Origin: Gammaproteobacteria bacterium
GTDB taxonomy: Bacteria; Pseudomonadota; Gammaproteobacteria; Chromatiales; Chromatiaceae
Assembly: GCA_011390365.1 (NCBI GenBank)
Contig: JAABSM010000018.1
Span: forward strand, 1-55,581
Direction: 5' to 3'
Length of the DNA: 55,581 bases
A program made the translations under genes and the position numbers. This document shows, piece by piece, positions 33,571-43,405 of the stretch. The notes under the pieces are model-generated. The model was not told where the DNA came from. It saw nothing but the letters and a program-made list of their open reading frames with translations, and did no database searches. How positions within the stretch are numbered: position 1 is the first letter of the stretch; each line of letters starts with the position of its first letter.

Positions 33571-34163
33571 GACTCCTCCTTGAGTTCCCGGATAAGCGGG
33601 ATCAGGGTGGTTTCCAGGGATTCATCGGTGACCGGGCCGATATGCTTGTGGCGGACTATGCCCTTCTTGTCGATGACGAAGGTCTCCGGCACCCCGTAGA
33701 CCCCCCAGTCGATACCGACGCGCCCGTCCAGATCGGTGGCCGAGGTCAGATAGGGGTCGCCGAAGCGCCGCAACCACTGCACCGCGTCCGCCCGTTCGTC
33801 CTTGTAGTTGAGGCCGACGATATCCACCAGGTCCATGCGCCCGAGTTTGCTGATCACCTCGTGCTCGGCGCGACAGGAGACGCACCAGGAGGCCCAGACA
33901 TTGAGCAGCCAGACCTTGCCCTGCATGTCGGCGGCGGAGATGGTCTGGTCGGGATCGTGCAGGCGCGGCAACAGAAACTCTGGCGCGGGCTTGCCGATGA
34001 AAGGCGAAGGCACCTCGCGCGGATCCAAGGTCAGGCCGATGCCGAGGAAGACCACCAGCACCAGGAAGATCCCCAGCGGCGCCCAGCGGGCGATGGAGCC
34101 GCCGCCAGGCTGTTCAGCCGGCTGCTCCGGCTTGTCAGTCGCCGATTCGTTCGATTCCGTCAT
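33567..34163 (-). CDS. ccmG: Thiol:disulfide interchange protein CcmG (DsbE)
   Basis: A membrane-anchored thioredoxin that keeps apocytochrome or CcmH cysteines reduced. At 198 residues it has an N-terminal helix (about 27-46), the DsbE-type PSPFIGKPAPEF start, and a thioredoxin fold with active site WASWCVSCRAEH. WCVSC is a variant of the WCPTC usual in CcmG. The GVPETFVIDKKG block with the cis-Pro region is present. Confidence 0.95.
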   Translation of the reverse strand: MTESNESATDKPEQPAEQPGGGSIARWAPLGIFLVLVVFLGIGLTLDPREVPSPFIGKPAPEFLLPRLHDPDQTISAADMQGKVWLLNVWASWCVSCRAEHEVISKLGRMDLVDIVGLNYKDERADAVQWLRRFGDPYLTSATDLDGRVGIDWGVYGVPETFVIDKKGIVRHKHIGPVTDESLETTLIPLIRELKEES

Positions 34164-34270
34164 GTTGTTATTTACTCTTAGTCAATCCGTTCGACCCGAG
34201 GAGCGCGCGGCTCGACGCGCCACTGTGTTCACCCTCGCGCGTCAAGCCTCGCTCCGCCGATCGGAGTCGC
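34164..34270. repeat. GCGCGCGGCTCGACGCGCC dyad repeat
   Basis: GGAGCGCGCGGCTCGACGCG (34199 on) faces CGCGCGTCAAGCCTCGCTCC (up to 34258). It belongs to the same GC-rich dyad family as at about 480-705 and 38097-38160. Confidence 0.55.
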
Positions 34271-34453
34271 TTAATCCTCGTCTTCATCCTCGTCATCGTC
34301 GGTCATCACATCGACCACCGCGCCGCCCACCTTGAACGGGATCTTTACCACCTCGATCGCCACGTCAACGGTGGTGCCGATAATGGTTCCGGCGCAGCCT
34401 GCCAAAGAGAGAAGCGAGGCAATCAAAAACAAACGTGCTGCTTTTAGAAACAC
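34271..34453 (-). CDS. Small NF038104-like lipoprotein
   Basis: From GTG 34453 the protein has 60 residues, with a lipoprotein signal (LFLIASLLSLAGC) and a short tail (GTTVDVAIEVVKIPFKVGGAVVDVMTDD) ending in acidic residues. The pattern matches a small lipoprotein family I recall as NF038104; its function is unknown. AGGAG lies upstream of the GTG. A longer in-frame start exists but would bury the signal. It is inserted in the ccm operon between ccmG and ccmF. Confidence 0.7.
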   Translation of the reverse strand: MFLKAARLFLIASLLSLAGCAGTIIGTTVDVAIEVVKIPFKVGGAVVDVMTDDDEDEDED

Positions 34454-34579
34454 TTCAATCTTCTCTCCTGAGCTGGAAGCCCGAGGTGACCTCGTCACCA
34501 CCTTTTCCCGAGCTTACGAAGCGTTCAGTGACTTCGTTAACGGATCAAGTGGCTTCAAGAGAACATGAACCTTCATCAT

Positions 34580-34613
34580 GTCAATCCTGAAAATCCTGTT
34601 AATCCTGTCTAAT
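34580..34613. repeat. ATCCTGTTAATCCTGTCT repeat at the 3' side of ccmF
   Basis: Iterated AATCCTG units (AATCCTGAAAATCCTGTTA and continuation) that end three bases from the ccmF stop. They belong to the repeat family found at 16.7, 29.4, 29.8, 54.7 and 54.9 kb. Confidence 0.65.
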
Positions 34614-34615
34614 TC

Positions 34616-36568
34616 TCATGAAACCTCTACGCGCTTTCTGCCAAGACGGTAGTAACGCCCATCGCTGGCCGCCAGCAGACCGCCCAGCGCCATCAGCAGG
34701 CCGCCCAGCCAGATCCAGCGCACGAACGGCTTGTGATACACCCGTACGCTCCAGGCCCCTCCCGTACCCAACGCCTCACCCAAGGCGACGAAGAGGTCGC
34801 GGGTGATGCCGGCATCGATACCCGCCTCGGTCATGGGCATCTGGGAGGCGAAGTAGTTGCGTTTCTCGGGGTGCAGGGTGGCGATCCGTTCGCCCTCCAG
34901 GGTCACCACTACCTCGCCCCGATCGGCGCGATAATTGGGGCCCATCACCGGCTCAACGCCGTTGAACTGGAAGTCGTAGCCGCCCAGATTATAGGACTGG
35001 CCCGGCTCCATGCGCAGGTCCTTTTCGGTGCTGTAGATGGAGGTGAGGGTGACGCCAACGATAAACACGGCAACGCCGAGGTGGCCGAAGACCATGCCCC
35101 AGCCGCCGCGGCTGGTTTTGCCCAATGCCCTGGCCAGGCCGTCCCTGCCCCCCTGATCCTTGATCCATACCAGGGTGGTAAAGGTGACCCACAGCGCCAG
35201 CACCATGCCCAGCGCCGCCAGCCAGTGGAACTTCGGCGCGAATACCACCGGCAGCAGGATGCCGACCACCAGACTGGCGATCAACGGGATCCGCAACTTC
35301 CGCATCAACCGCTCGGCGCTATCCTGCTTCCAGCGCGTCAGCGCGCCGATCCCCACCATCACCGCCAAGGGGATGGTCAGGGGGATGAAGACGGCATTGA
35401 AATAGGGCGGGCCGACCGAGATCTTGCCCAGCCCCAGGGCATCGAGAAAGAGGGGGTAGAGGGTGCCGAGCAGCACGCTGGCGGTCACCACCACCAGCAC
35501 CACGTTGTTCATCAGCAGGCCGCTCTCTCGCGACACCATGTTGAAGCTGACACTGGAGCGGATCTGCGCCGCCCGCCAGGAGTAGAGCAGCAGCGAGCCG
35601 CCGATCACCGCGCCGAGGAACATCAGGATGAAGACGCCTCGCTCCGGGTCGGTGGCGAAGGCGTGGACCGAGGTGAGCACCCCGGAGCGCACCAGGAAGG
35701 TGCCGAGCAGGCTGAGGGAGAAGGCGAAGATCGCCAGCAGTACCGTCCACGCCTTGAACGCGCCCCGCTTCTCGGTCACCGCCAGCGAGTGCATCAACGC
35801 GGTACCCACCAGCCAGGGCATGAACGAGGCGTTTTCCACCGGATCCCAGAACCACCAGCCGCCCCAGCCCAGCTCATAGTAGGCCCACCAGGAGCCAAGC
35901 ATGATGCCCAGGGTAAGGAAGGCCCAGGCGACGTTGACCCAGGGGCGCGACCAGCGCGCCCAGGCGGCATCCAGGCGCCCGCCGAGCATCGCCGCGATGG
36001 CGAAGGCGAAGGCGACGGAAAAACCCACATAGCCCATGTACAAGAGCGGCGGATGGATCGCCAGCCCCGGATCCTGCAACAACGGGTTGAGATCACGTCC
36101 CTGAAGCGGCGGATCAAGCAGCCGCTCGAAGGGGTTGGAGGTAAACAGCATGAACATCAGAAAGCCGACGCTGATCATGCCCATGACGCCGATCACCCGC
36201 GCCGTGACCCGCTCGGGCACGCTGCGGCTGAACCAGGCCACCGCCGCGGTCCAGATCGACAGGGTGAGCCCCCACAACAGCAGGGAGCCCTCGTGGGCGC
36301 CCCACACGGCGGAGACCTGATAGAGGGTCGGTAATTTGGTGTTGGAGTTGGAGGCGACGTACAACACCGAGAAGTCATTGGCCAGGAAGGCCCAGGTGAG
36401 GCAGGCGTAGGCCACCAGCATCATCAGCAATTGCGCCTGAGCGATCGGTTTGGCCATCGCGACCCATGAGGCGATGCCCTTGTGCGCCCCCCAGGTGGGC
36501 AGGATCGCCTGAATCACGGCGAGCACCAGCGCCAGAATCAGCGCCATATGGCCGAGTTCAGGGATCAT
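34616..36568 (-). CDS. ccmF: Cytochrome c heme lyase subunit CcmF
   Basis: CcmF attaches heme from holo-CcmE to apocytochrome c. The 650 residues span about fifteen membrane helices. The WWD-type heme-handling motif is present ([22 protein letters not shown]) as are the flanking conserved segments ([26 protein letters not shown], with a ligand His). ATG 36568 overlaps the ccmE stop. Long plus-strand frames across the gene are antisense artefacts of high GC. Confidence 0.97.
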   Translation of the reverse strand: MIPELGHMALILALVLAVIQAILPTWGAHKGIASWVAMAKPIAQAQLLMMLVAYACLTWAFLANDFSVLYVASNSNTKLPTLYQVSAVWGAHEGSLLLWGLTLSIWTAAVAWFSRSVPERVTARVIGVMGMISVGFLMFMLFTSNPFERLLDPPLQGRDLNPLLQDPGLAIHPPLLYMGYVGFSVAFAFAIAAMLGGRLDAAWARWSRPWVNVAWAFLTLGIMLGSWWAYYELGWGGWWFWDPVENASFMPWLVGTALMHSLAVTEKRGAFKAWTVLLAIFAFSLSLLGTFLVRSGVLTSVHAFATDPERGVFILMFLGAVIGGSLLLYSWRAAQIRSSVSFNMVSRESGLLMNNVVLVVVTASVLLGTLYPLFLDALGLGKISVGPPYFNAVFIPLTIPLAVMVGIGALTRWKQDSAERLMRKLRIPLIASLVVGILLPVVFAPKFHWLAALGMVLALWVTFTTLVWIKDQGGRDGLARALGKTSRGGWGMVFGHLGVAVFIVGVTLTSIYSTEKDLRMEPGQSYNLGGYDFQFNGVEPVMGPNYRADRGEVVVTLEGERIATLHPEKRNYFASQMPMTEAGIDAGITRDLFVALGEALGTGGAWSVRVYHKPFVRWIWLGGLLMALGGLLAASDGRYYRLGRKRVEVS

Positions 36569-37065
36569 TGGAGCTGCTCTCCCGCGCCCAGGCCACCCTG
36601 CTCGGTCGCCGCCAGCTCCTTCTCGGCCATGCCCGCCACCCCTTCGGCGTGAGACTTGGCGAGGGCGTCCTGCACCTCCGGCGGCATGTAGTTTTCGTCG
36701 TGTTTAGCCAGCACCTCTTCGGCCACGAATACGCCGTCCGGCCCCATTCGGCCCTGGGCGATCACCCCCTGGCCCTCGTCGAAGAGGTCGGGCAGGATGC
36801 CGGTATAGGCGACGTTCACCTCGTTGGCGTTATCGGTGACCACGAAGCGCACCGTCAGCTCCTGGCCCCGCTCCAGGGAGCCCTCCTTGACCAGCCCGCC
36901 GAGGCGAAAGAGGTGATCCTTGGGGGCCTTGGCCTCGGCCACCTCGGTGGGAGAGAAGAAATAGGAGAGGTTACTGCCAAGGGCGTTGACCACCAACCAG
37001 GTCGCCACACCCAGGGCGGCCACGCCCACCGCCAGAAAACCCATTCGCTTGTGTCTTGCCTTCAT
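36565..37065 (-). CDS. ccmE: Heme chaperone CcmE
   Basis: A periplasmic heme chaperone that binds heme covalently through a His. The 166 residues show an N-terminal anchor helix, the OB-fold ([37 protein letters not shown]) and the heme site [14 protein letters not shown]. An acidic/Gln-rich tail follows. It overlaps ccmF by four bases. Confidence 0.96.
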   Translation of the reverse strand: MKARHKRMGFLAVGVAALGVATWLVVNALGSNLSYFFSPTEVAEAKAPKDHLFRLGGLVKEGSLERGQELTVRFVVTDNANEVNVAYTGILPDLFDEGQGVIAQGRMGPDGVFVAEEVLAKHDENYMPPEVQDALAKSHAEGVAGMAEKELAATEQGGLGAGEQLQ

Positions 37066-37071
37066 CGCCTG

Positions 37072-37248
37072 CTACTCCGAGGACTGCTGTTGGTTGTCGC
37101 GCATGCGCATCAAGCGGCGCACCCGAGCCAGCGCGGCGCGCCTGCGCCCGGCCAGCAACAGGGGTTCGGCGATCATCAATATCGCCGTCGCCCCGAAAGA
37201 GCCCCATACATAGAGGGCGTAACCGCCCATGTGGAAAAACTCCTTCAT
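37072..37248 (-). CDS. ccmD: Heme exporter protein CcmD
   Basis: A 58-residue protein with one membrane helix (GGYALYVWGSFGATAILMIAEPLLL) followed by a basic tail, the CcmD pattern; it helps release holo-CcmE. The ATG at 37248 overlaps the ccmC stop (ATGA). The longer frame upstream is antisense noise inside ccmC. Confidence 0.92.
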   Translation of the reverse strand: MKEFFHMGGYALYVWGSFGATAILMIAEPLLLAGRRRAALARVRRLMRMRDNQQQSSE

Positions 37249-38000
37249 GCCTTGCCCTCCCTTACCATCTCCTGCACCCAAGTGGTGTCCTTTTCCCGCT
37301 CCAGGATGATGCTGCGCACCCGCGACATCGCCGTCGCGATGGAGTAGGCCCAGAAGGCGACGGTCATCAGCAGCATGGTGTAGAGCATGGTCGCCTCCAT
37401 GCTCGACTCGCCGCCCATCTTGATCGTCGCCCCCTGATGCAGGGTATTCCACCACTGCACCGAGTAGTAGATGATCGGGATGTTCACCACCCCGACGATC
37501 GCCAGAATCGCGCCGGCGCGGTCGGCGCGGCGCGGGTCATCGATGGAAGATTGCAGGGCAATGAATCCTAAGTACAGAAAAAAGAGAATTAGTTCCGAAG
37601 TCAGGCGCGCATCCCACACCCACCAGGTCCCCCACATCGGCTTGCCCCAGAACGCCCCGGTCCACAGCGCGATGAAGGCCATCAGCGCGCCGGTGGGGGC
37701 CAGCGCGCTGGCCATCATCGACGACAGACGGGTATTGAAGACCAATCCAACCGCCGCCCACCCCGCCATGATGACGTAGATGAACATGGACATCCACGCC
37801 GCCGGCACATGGATGAAGATGATGCGATAGCCCTCGCCCTGCTTGTAGTCGGTGGGGGCGACGAAGAAGCTCAGATAGAGGCCGACCGCCATCAGCACCG
37901 CCGTGATCACCGTCGACCACAGCCAGATCTTGCCGGCCAGCGGATAGAAGGCGGCCGGCGAGGAGAACTTGAACCAGTTGATGAATCGGGAGTTGTTCAT
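37245..38000 (-). CDS. ccmC: Heme transporter CcmC
   Basis: CcmC loads heme on CcmE. From ATG 38000 it has 251 residues and six membrane helices. It has the WWD signature MWGTWWVWDARLTSELILFFLYLG and flanking His residues in IIFIHVPAAWMS and NTLHQGA. I prefer ATG 38000 (MNNSRFINWFKFSSPAAFYPLAGK) to the upstream start because the family begins there. Confidence 0.95.
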   Translation of the reverse strand: MNNSRFINWFKFSSPAAFYPLAGKIWLWSTVITAVLMAVGLYLSFFVAPTDYKQGEGYRIIFIHVPAAWMSMFIYVIMAGWAAVGLVFNTRLSSMMASALAPTGALMAFIALWTGAFWGKPMWGTWWVWDARLTSELILFFLYLGFIALQSSIDDPRRADRAGAILAIVGVVNIPIIYYSVQWWNTLHQGATIKMGGESSMEATMLYTMLLMTVAFWAYSIATAMSRVRSIILEREKDTTWVQEMVREGKA

Positions 38001-38186
38001 AGGAAGAAATCTGAAAAGTCTTGATAACAATCGCCCGGGGTTTCGCCTTGGAACCGCATGTCCCAACCCCCGAAGGCTGAAAAACCGAGCAAGCAGGCGG
38101 AGCGCGCGGCTTGACGCGCCCGCGCACTCACTCGCGCGCCGAGCCGCGCGCTTCGCGGCCAGGTCAATGTGCTGGCCATGCCGAGC
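38001..38186. repeat. ccmB-ccmC spacer with GC-rich dyads
   Basis: GGAGCGCGCGGCTTGACGCG (38101 on) faces GCGCGCCGAGCCGCGCGCTTCG (up to about 38157). This 186-base spacer breaks an operon that is otherwise tightly packed from ccmC to ccmE. Confidence 0.55.
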
Positions 38187-38855
38187 TCACTCATTGGAGA
38201 TCCGCAGCGCCGCCGCCGAGGCCACCGGGGCCAGCACCAGCGACATCACCAGCAGCGCCCCCAGCATGTAGAGGTGTCCATCACCGCCCAGCCCGGAGAC
38301 CGTCGCCTCCACCGAACCGGCGCCGAAGATCAGCACCGGGATGGTCAGCGGCAATACCAGCAGCGACACCAGCACCCCGCCGCCGCGCAGCCCCAGGGTA
38401 AGGGCCGCGCCGATGGCGCCGATCAGACTCAGGGTCGGGGTTCCCAACAATAAGCTAATCAGCAGCACCTGCAAACCCTCCGAAGAAAGATCATATTGCA
38501 GGCCAAGCAGGGGCGCCATCAACACCAGCGGGACTCCGCTCACCAACCAGTGGGCGAAGATCTTGGCGAACACCAGCAGCGCCAGCGGCTGCGGGGTGAG
38601 CAGCATCTGTTCCAGGGTGCCGTCGGCATGGTCGGCGGCGAACAGTCGCTCCAGGGCCAACATGGAGGCGAGCAGCGCCGCCACCCACACCACCCCGGGG
38701 GCGATCAGGCGCAGGGTGTTCATCTCCGGGCCTATGCCCAAGGGGAACAGGCTGACGACGATGACGAAGAAGAACAGGGTGGTCATCAGGTCGGTGCGAC
38801 GACGCATCGCCAGGGTCAGATCGCGCTTCAATATGGTGCGAAAGGTCTCAAACAT
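38187..38855 (-). CDS. ccmB: Heme exporter permease CcmB
   Basis: The membrane component of the CcmAB transporter, which releases holo-CcmE from CcmC. It has 222 residues and six helices, with LFFVIVVSLFPLGIGPEMNTLRLIAPGVVWVAALLASMLALERLFAADHADGTLEQML, the CcmB hallmark region. It overlaps ccmA by 8 bases. Confidence 0.96.
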   Translation of the reverse strand: MFETFRTILKRDLTLAMRRRTDLMTTLFFFVIVVSLFPLGIGPEMNTLRLIAPGVVWVAALLASMLALERLFAADHADGTLEQMLLTPQPLALLVFAKIFAHWLVSGVPLVLMAPLLGLQYDLSSEGLQVLLISLLLGTPTLSLIGAIGAALTLGLRGGGVLVSLLVLPLTIPVLIFGAGSVEATVSGLGGDGHLYMLGALLVMSLVLAPVASAAALRISNE

Positions 38856-39483
38856 GGCCCTTCTCCCCCACCCCCAGTTGCAGGTTGCGCACCTCGCCCT
38901 GGGTCAGACTCACCTCCTGATGGGTGGTCAGGATCACCATGCCGCCTTTGGCTACATGCTCGCGAATCACCCCTTGCAGCAGCCCCACCGCCGCCTTGTC
39001 CAGCGCGTTGAAGGGTTCGTCCAGGACCCATAACTGGGCTCTATTGAGCAGCAGGCGGGCCAGACCCACCCGCCGTTTCTGGCCCTGGGAGAGCACTTTT
39101 GTGGGCAGGTCCTCGAAACCGCGCAGGCCGAGCCGATCCAGGGCATTCCAGAGTTGCTCGTCCGTCGTCTCCACCCCATCCAGGGTACAAGCCACGCGCA
39201 GATTCTCGACGCCGTTGAGGTCATCCTTGATCGCCCGCTTATGGCCGATATAGGTCAGCTGGCCGGCATACTCTTCGCGCAGGCCGCGAATATCCTCGCC
39301 ATTCCAGCGCACCTCGCCGCCGCTGGGGAGGATCAGCCCGCACAGGGTACGCAGCAGGGTGGTCTTGCCGCTGCCGTTGTGGCCATGCAGATGCAGCAAC
39401 TCGCCCTCGCCGATGCTAAAGGCGAGGCCATGAAACAGCCTGCGATCGCCCCGGATGCACTCCAGATCGCAAACCTCAAGCAT
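38848..39483 (-). CDS. ccmA: Heme exporter ATP-binding protein CcmA
   Basis: The ABC ATPase for CcmB; first gene of the leftward ccm operon. The 211 residues carry Walker A GHNGSGKTTLL, the signature LSQGQKRRVGLARLLL and Walker B LWVLDEPFNALD. ATG 39483 gives the normal start (LEVCDLECIRGDRRLF). Confidence 0.96.
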   Translation of the reverse strand: MLEVCDLECIRGDRRLFHGLAFSIGEGELLHLHGHNGSGKTTLLRTLCGLILPSGGEVRWNGEDIRGLREEYAGQLTYIGHKRAIKDDLNGVENLRVACTLDGVETTDEQLWNALDRLGLRGFEDLPTKVLSQGQKRRVGLARLLLNRAQLWVLDEPFNALDKAAVGLLQGVIREHVAKGGMVILTTHQEVSLTQGEVRNLQLGVGEKGHV

Positions 39484-39773
39484 GGCTTGTCCTTGACGGA
39501 ATGGGAGTCAATCCCGGCCCTCCAGCAAATATTCACGCCCCGAACTGGTGCAAAAGGGGCTTGGGGAAAAGAGTTGGGATTCTACATGTACCGGCGGCGA
39601 AAATCACATGGCAAATATCAAAGGGGCCCCGGAACAGGCTTCGAACCCGCAATCCCTTGCAGGCCTCATAACCCTGAAATAGCTAACGCAATGGCGCGCT
39701 TTTTCTTGCCCCTCTCCGGCCTTTCTGGTATAGATACCGCGCTTTACCGAAACCAACTCTGGGAGTCGAGTGC

Positions 39774-40223
39774 ATGACCGCTGAGAACAATGTCGGAACG
39801 GAGGAAAAAAAGATCGATCCGTTCGACTTTGAACCCTACCAGCCCAAGGATGGGGAAGAATACATGAGCGAGGCCCAGGAAGCCCACTTCCGCGCCATCC
39901 TCAACGCCTGGAAACGGGACCTGATGGAAGAGGTGGACCGCACCGTGCATCATATGCAGGACGAAGCCGCCAACTTTCCGGACCCCACCGATCGCGCCAC
40001 CCAGGAGTCGGAGTTCAGCCTGGAGCTGCGCACCCGCGACCGGGAGCGCAAGCTGATTCGCAAGATCGACAAGACCCTCGACAAGATCGATGACGGCGAA
40101 TACGGTTTCTGCGAATCCTGCGGCGTCGAGATCGGCCTGCGTCGTCTGGAGGCCCGCCCCACCGCGACCCTCTGCATCGACTGCAAGACCCTCGACGAGA
40201 TCCGCGAAAAACAGCGCGGCTGA
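39774..40223 (+). CDS. dksA: RNA polymerase-binding transcription factor DksA
   Basis: DksA acts with ppGpp in the secondary channel of RNA polymerase. The 149 residues include the coiled-coil tip DPTDRATQ (DxxDxA, D70/D73/A75) and a four-Cys zinc finger [20 protein letters not shown] followed by LCIDC. The acidic N-terminal extension (about 1-30) is longer than usual. ATG 39774 is the likely start (GAGTGC upstream). bpt follows about 64 bases later. Confidence 0.96.
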   Translation: MTAENNVGTEEKKIDPFDFEPYQPKDGEEYMSEAQEAHFRAILNAWKRDLMEEVDRTVHHMQDEAANFPDPTDRATQESEFSLELRTRDRERKLIRKIDKTLDKIDDGEYGFCESCGVEIGLRRLEARPTATLCIDCKTLDEIREKQRG

Positions 40224-40287
40224 TGCCGTCGCCCGCGGCGCCCGCCACGCGCGCGCCGCGGTATCCCAACGCCTCCCGAGTCGCGCG

Positions 40288-41046
40288 TTGACTTCATCAG
40301 AGACACCCGCCCCGGCCCCGCCCCTCAGCGTTCGCCTGTTCCGCAGCGACTGGCACGAATGCAGCTATCTGGAAGGCCGCGCCGCCCGCACCCTCTTCGT
40401 CGATCCCCGTCAGCCCAAGGACAACGCCCTCTACACCAGCCTCCAGGCATCGGGCTTTCGCCGCAGCGGCAACGAGATCTATCGCCCCGATTGCGGCCCA
40501 TGCCAGGAGTGCGTGCCGGTACGCCTCCCCGTCAACCGCTTCGCCCCGCGTCGTCGCCACCGCCGGCTGCTGAAGAAGAACCGGGATCTCTTCACCCTAT
40601 CCTGGGCCAGCGCCCGCTATACCGACGAATACTTCGACCTCTATCGTCGCTACCTCGACTCCCGTCACGCCGACGGGGAGATGGCCAACCCCGATCCCGA
40701 CGATTTCAGCCGCTTTCTCATCGGCGGCTGGTCCGAGACCATGTTCCTCTGCCTCCATGACAAACGCAAACTGGTCGCGGTCGCGGTCACCGACTTCACC
40801 CACGGCGCCCTTTCCTCCGTCTACACCTTCTTCGACCCCGAATACCAGGACTACAGCCCCGGCGGCTACTGCATCCTCAATCAGATCGCCGAAACCCGCC
40901 GCTTCGGCATGCCCTGGCTCTATCTGGGCTACTGGGTGGATGGCTGTCGCAAGATGAGCTACAAGATCGACTATCGACCGATTCAGCTGCTGATCGGCGA
41001 CCAATGGCGAGAAGCGGCCGCGGGGCAAGAGATCATCGTACCTTGA
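40288..41046 (+). CDS. bpt: Aspartate/glutamate leucyltransferase
   Basis: Bpt/Ate transferases add Leu (or Arg) to N-terminal Asp/Glu, marking proteins for ClpAP/ClpS. From TTG 40288 it has 252 residues. Conserved blocks are DWHECSYLEGRAARTLFVDP, GFRRSGNEIYRPDCGPCQECVPVRLPV and GYCILNQIAETRRFGMPWLYLGYWV. The start is inferred: no ATG lies near the conserved N terminus and the longer frame overlaps dksA. Its 3' end overlaps the convergent hrpB by 14 bases. Confidence 0.9.
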   Translation: MTSSETPAPAPPLSVRLFRSDWHECSYLEGRAARTLFVDPRQPKDNALYTSLQASGFRRSGNEIYRPDCGPCQECVPVRLPVNRFAPRRRHRRLLKKNRDLFTLSWASARYTDEYFDLYRRYLDSRHADGEMANPDPDDFSRFLIGGWSETMFLCLHDKRKLVAVAVTDFTHGALSSVYTFFDPEYQDYSPGGYCILNQIAETRRFGMPWLYLGYWVDGCRKMSYKIDYRPIQLLIGDQWREAAAGQEIIVP

Positions 41047-43405
41047 TCACCCGACTGGCATCCTGAAAGTAGACCTTCCAGCCGCTCCAGGCGGGGATCT
41101 CCCAGCCCTTGGGCGGGTCCTTGCGGATGCCGCCGAGGCGTTCGAGGGTAATCTTTCTGGGGCCGGGATCGTAATGGACGGCGAGGGGCAGGTTTTGCAG
41201 GTGGAGTTTGCGGGGGTGGCGTTCGTCGAATTCGGCCCTCTCCCAGCTGGGAATGCCAAAAAAGGCGAGATCGCTGGCCTCGATGAGGAGCATGTCTTCA
41301 CCGCTTTCGACGCCAAGTTGCTGGAGGCGTTGCTCCAGCCAGCTTTCCGGCTCGGTGACCTCCCCTTCGCCCATCCCCAACCTTAGATAGAGGTTCCAGG
41401 CGGCGATATCCTCGCGGATCGATTCGCCGCAACCTTTCAGCATTCGGTTAGCGAGAATCAGGCGGACGATGGCCCGGCGCGCGACATCGCCGCTGGGTTG
41501 GGTGAAGATTTCGCTAACCTTGCGCCCGGCGTAGTGGCGTTGCATGCCCACCCGCAGCTCGCCCTGCTCGCCGGACCACTGGATCTCGCCCAGCTCGATC
41601 TCGCCCAGGTCGAGCTGATCCAGCAGCTTGAGGGAGACCGGGGCCATGCAGGTGGCGAAGCTGAGGGTCTGGCGGGTACCGCGACCGGGCAGGCTGTGCT
41701 GATCGAGGACCAGCGCCGCCTCGACATCCTCGGCGAAGCGGCTTTCGCGCCCTACCGTGACCTCGTCGCTGCCGTTGCCCAGCGCCTCGCGCCGCTTGGC
41801 GCGGCGCACGAAGAGCAGCTCGGGAGCGGCGCGGGCGATCCGTTCCAGCAGCTTATCCCGATCAAAGGACGGGCCATCGAGACTCTCCGGCAGACCCAGG
41901 GCGATGCGGGTATGGCGGGCAATACGGCGCGCCTCCTTGCGGGTGGCCGGGTCGATGGGAATCTCGGCGGGGGGCGTCTCGCGCAGTACCTTGATCACGG
42001 TGGCGACATCGCAGGCCAGGGGTTGCCACTCCTTGAGGGCGCGATGGGCCGCTTCGTCGTGAAAGGGGCGCAGCAGCGGGCGTCCGGCGGAGAGGGCGGC
42101 GGCCAGGTCGACCATCACGGCGCGACTGGCGTCGTCGGCCATGGCGGTGATGAGATGGGCGAAGATGGGGTCGAGGGGCAAAGGGGCGATGCGCGCGCCG
42201 TGCTCACTGAGCAGGCCGTTCTCATCGATCGCCCGCATGCCGCGAAGACGCTGGGTGGCGCGCAGGATGGCGTGCTCCGGCAGAGGATCGGGAAAAACGA
42301 GGCGATCGGCGGCGGCGCCGGCGGCCGCGGCGGCCAGCATCAGGTCGGTGAGCTCTTCGCGCAGCACCTCTGGCGGGGTGTGGGCCTCCAGTGGCGCGCG
42401 CCTTCCCCATAGCCTCAACGCGCGCCCCGGCCCGAGCCGACCGGCGCGTCCCGCGCGCTGATCGGCGGCGGCGCGGGAGATGGGGTGCAAACCCAGCACG
42501 CTGCGCCCATTGCGGTGATGGGTGCGACGTTCCAGGCCGGAGTCGATCACCAGGCGCACGCCGGGAATGGTGAGGGAGGTCTCGGCGACGTTGGTGGCAA
42601 GAATCACCTTCTGGCCGTCACCGGCGCGCAGGGCGCGGCGTTGCAGTTGCGGATCGCTGCCGGCGTGGAGGGGGACCACCTCGACCCGAAGCTTGCTGTA
42701 AAGGCGCTGGTAGAGGGCCTCAATCTCGCCCTTGCCGGGCAGGAAGACCAGGATGTCCCCAGCCTCCCCCTCGTCGATGGCGCGAATGACCGCCTGGGCG
42801 GCCTTTTCGTCGAGATCTCGGGTGCTGGGCGCACCCTCCAGGCCGGCATAGGCGATCTCCACCGGGTGCAGCCGTCCGCCGGATTCGAGCCGTTGGGCCT
42901 GAAAGTAGCCGGCCAGGCGTGCGCCGTCGACGGTGGCGGAGGTGACCACCAGGCGCAGATCGTCGCGCCTCATCAACAGCGCCGCGAGCAGATCCGTATC
43001 CCAGCGCCGTTCATGAAACTCGTCGAGCATGACGCTGGTGACGCCAGCGAGTCCGCGCCACGGGGAGTCCGCCCCGCCCTGCCCGGCGAGCAGGTTGAGG
43101 GCGATGCCGGGGGTGGCGAAGAGGATACGGGTCTCGTCGCCATAACAGGGTTCGAAGCGCACCGCGAATCCCACCTCGCCCCCCGCTTCGCCGCCCATCA
43201 GTTCGGCTACGTGGCCGGCCAGGGCGCGGCAGGCGAGGCGACGCGGTTCGATCACCAGCACCCGCCCCTGCTCGCCGCACCAGATCGGCAGGCGGGTCGA
43301 CTTGCCGCTGCCTGTAGGAGCCTCAACGAGTACGTTGCCGGCGGCGAAGGCGCGCCCGAAGTCGCCGCGAATCGCCTCAATGGGGAGCTGCTGGGGTTCA
43401 GCCAT
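41033..43405 (-). CDS. hrpB: ATP-dependent helicase HrpB
   Basis: A DExH-box (DEAH-like) RNA helicase. The 790 residues carry Walker A APTGSGKST (about 30-38), motif II LDEFHERRWDTDLL, SAT, and the C-terminal LPGKGEIEALYQRL, ATNVAETSLTIPGVRLVIDSG and QRAGRAGR motifs. A C-terminal HrpB domain (about 590-790) follows. It starts inside the last 8 bases of the upstream thioredoxin-HEAT gene, and its 3' end overlaps bpt. Confidence 0.95.
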   Translation of the reverse strand: MAEPQQLPIEAIRGDFGRAFAAGNVLVEAPTGSGKSTRLPIWCGEQGRVLVIEPRRLACRALAGHVAELMGGEAGGEVGFAVRFEPCYGDETRILFATPGIALNLLAGQGGADSPWRGLAGVTSVMLDEFHERRWDTDLLAALLMRRDDLRLVVTSATVDGARLAGYFQAQRLESGGRLHPVEIAYAGLEGAPSTRDLDEKAAQAVIRAIDEGEAGDILVFLPGKGEIEALYQRLYSKLRVEVVPLHAGSDPQLQRRALRAGDGQKVILATNVAETSLTIPGVRLVIDSGLERRTHHRNGRSVLGLHPISRAAADQRAGRAGRLGPGRALRLWGRRAPLEAHTPPEVLREELTDLMLAAAAAGAAADRLVFPDPLPEHAILRATQRLRGMRAIDENGLLSEHGARIAPLPLDPIFAHLITAMADDASRAVMVDLAAALSAGRPLLRPFHDEAAHRALKEWQPLACDVATVIKVLRETPPAEIPIDPATRKEARRIARHTRIALGLPESLDGPSFDRDKLLERIARAAPELLFVRRAKRREALGNGSDEVTVGRESRFAEDVEAALVLDQHSLPGRGTRQTLSFATCMAPVSLKLLDQLDLGEIELGEIQWSGEQGELRVGMQRHYAGRKVSEIFTQPSGDVARRAIVRLILANRMLKGCGESIREDIAAWNLYLRLGMGEGEVTEPESWLEQRLQQLGVESGEDMLLIEASDLAFFGIPSWERAEFDERHPRKLHLQNLPLAVHYDPGPRKITLERLGGIRKDPPKGWEIPAWSGWKVYFQDASRVIKVR

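Noticed and set aside
34733-36334. Long plus-strand open frame of 533 codons
   Set aside because: Antisense to ccmF, whose motifs are unmistakable; the translated text is low-complexity His/Gln/Gly/Arg, typical of GC-rich antisense frames.
39610-39690. tRNA-like fragment (GGTTCGAA near an acceptor-like tract, leftward)
   Set aside because: No anticodon or D-arm can be formed; at most a short 3' remnant, not enough to call a tRNA or attachment site.
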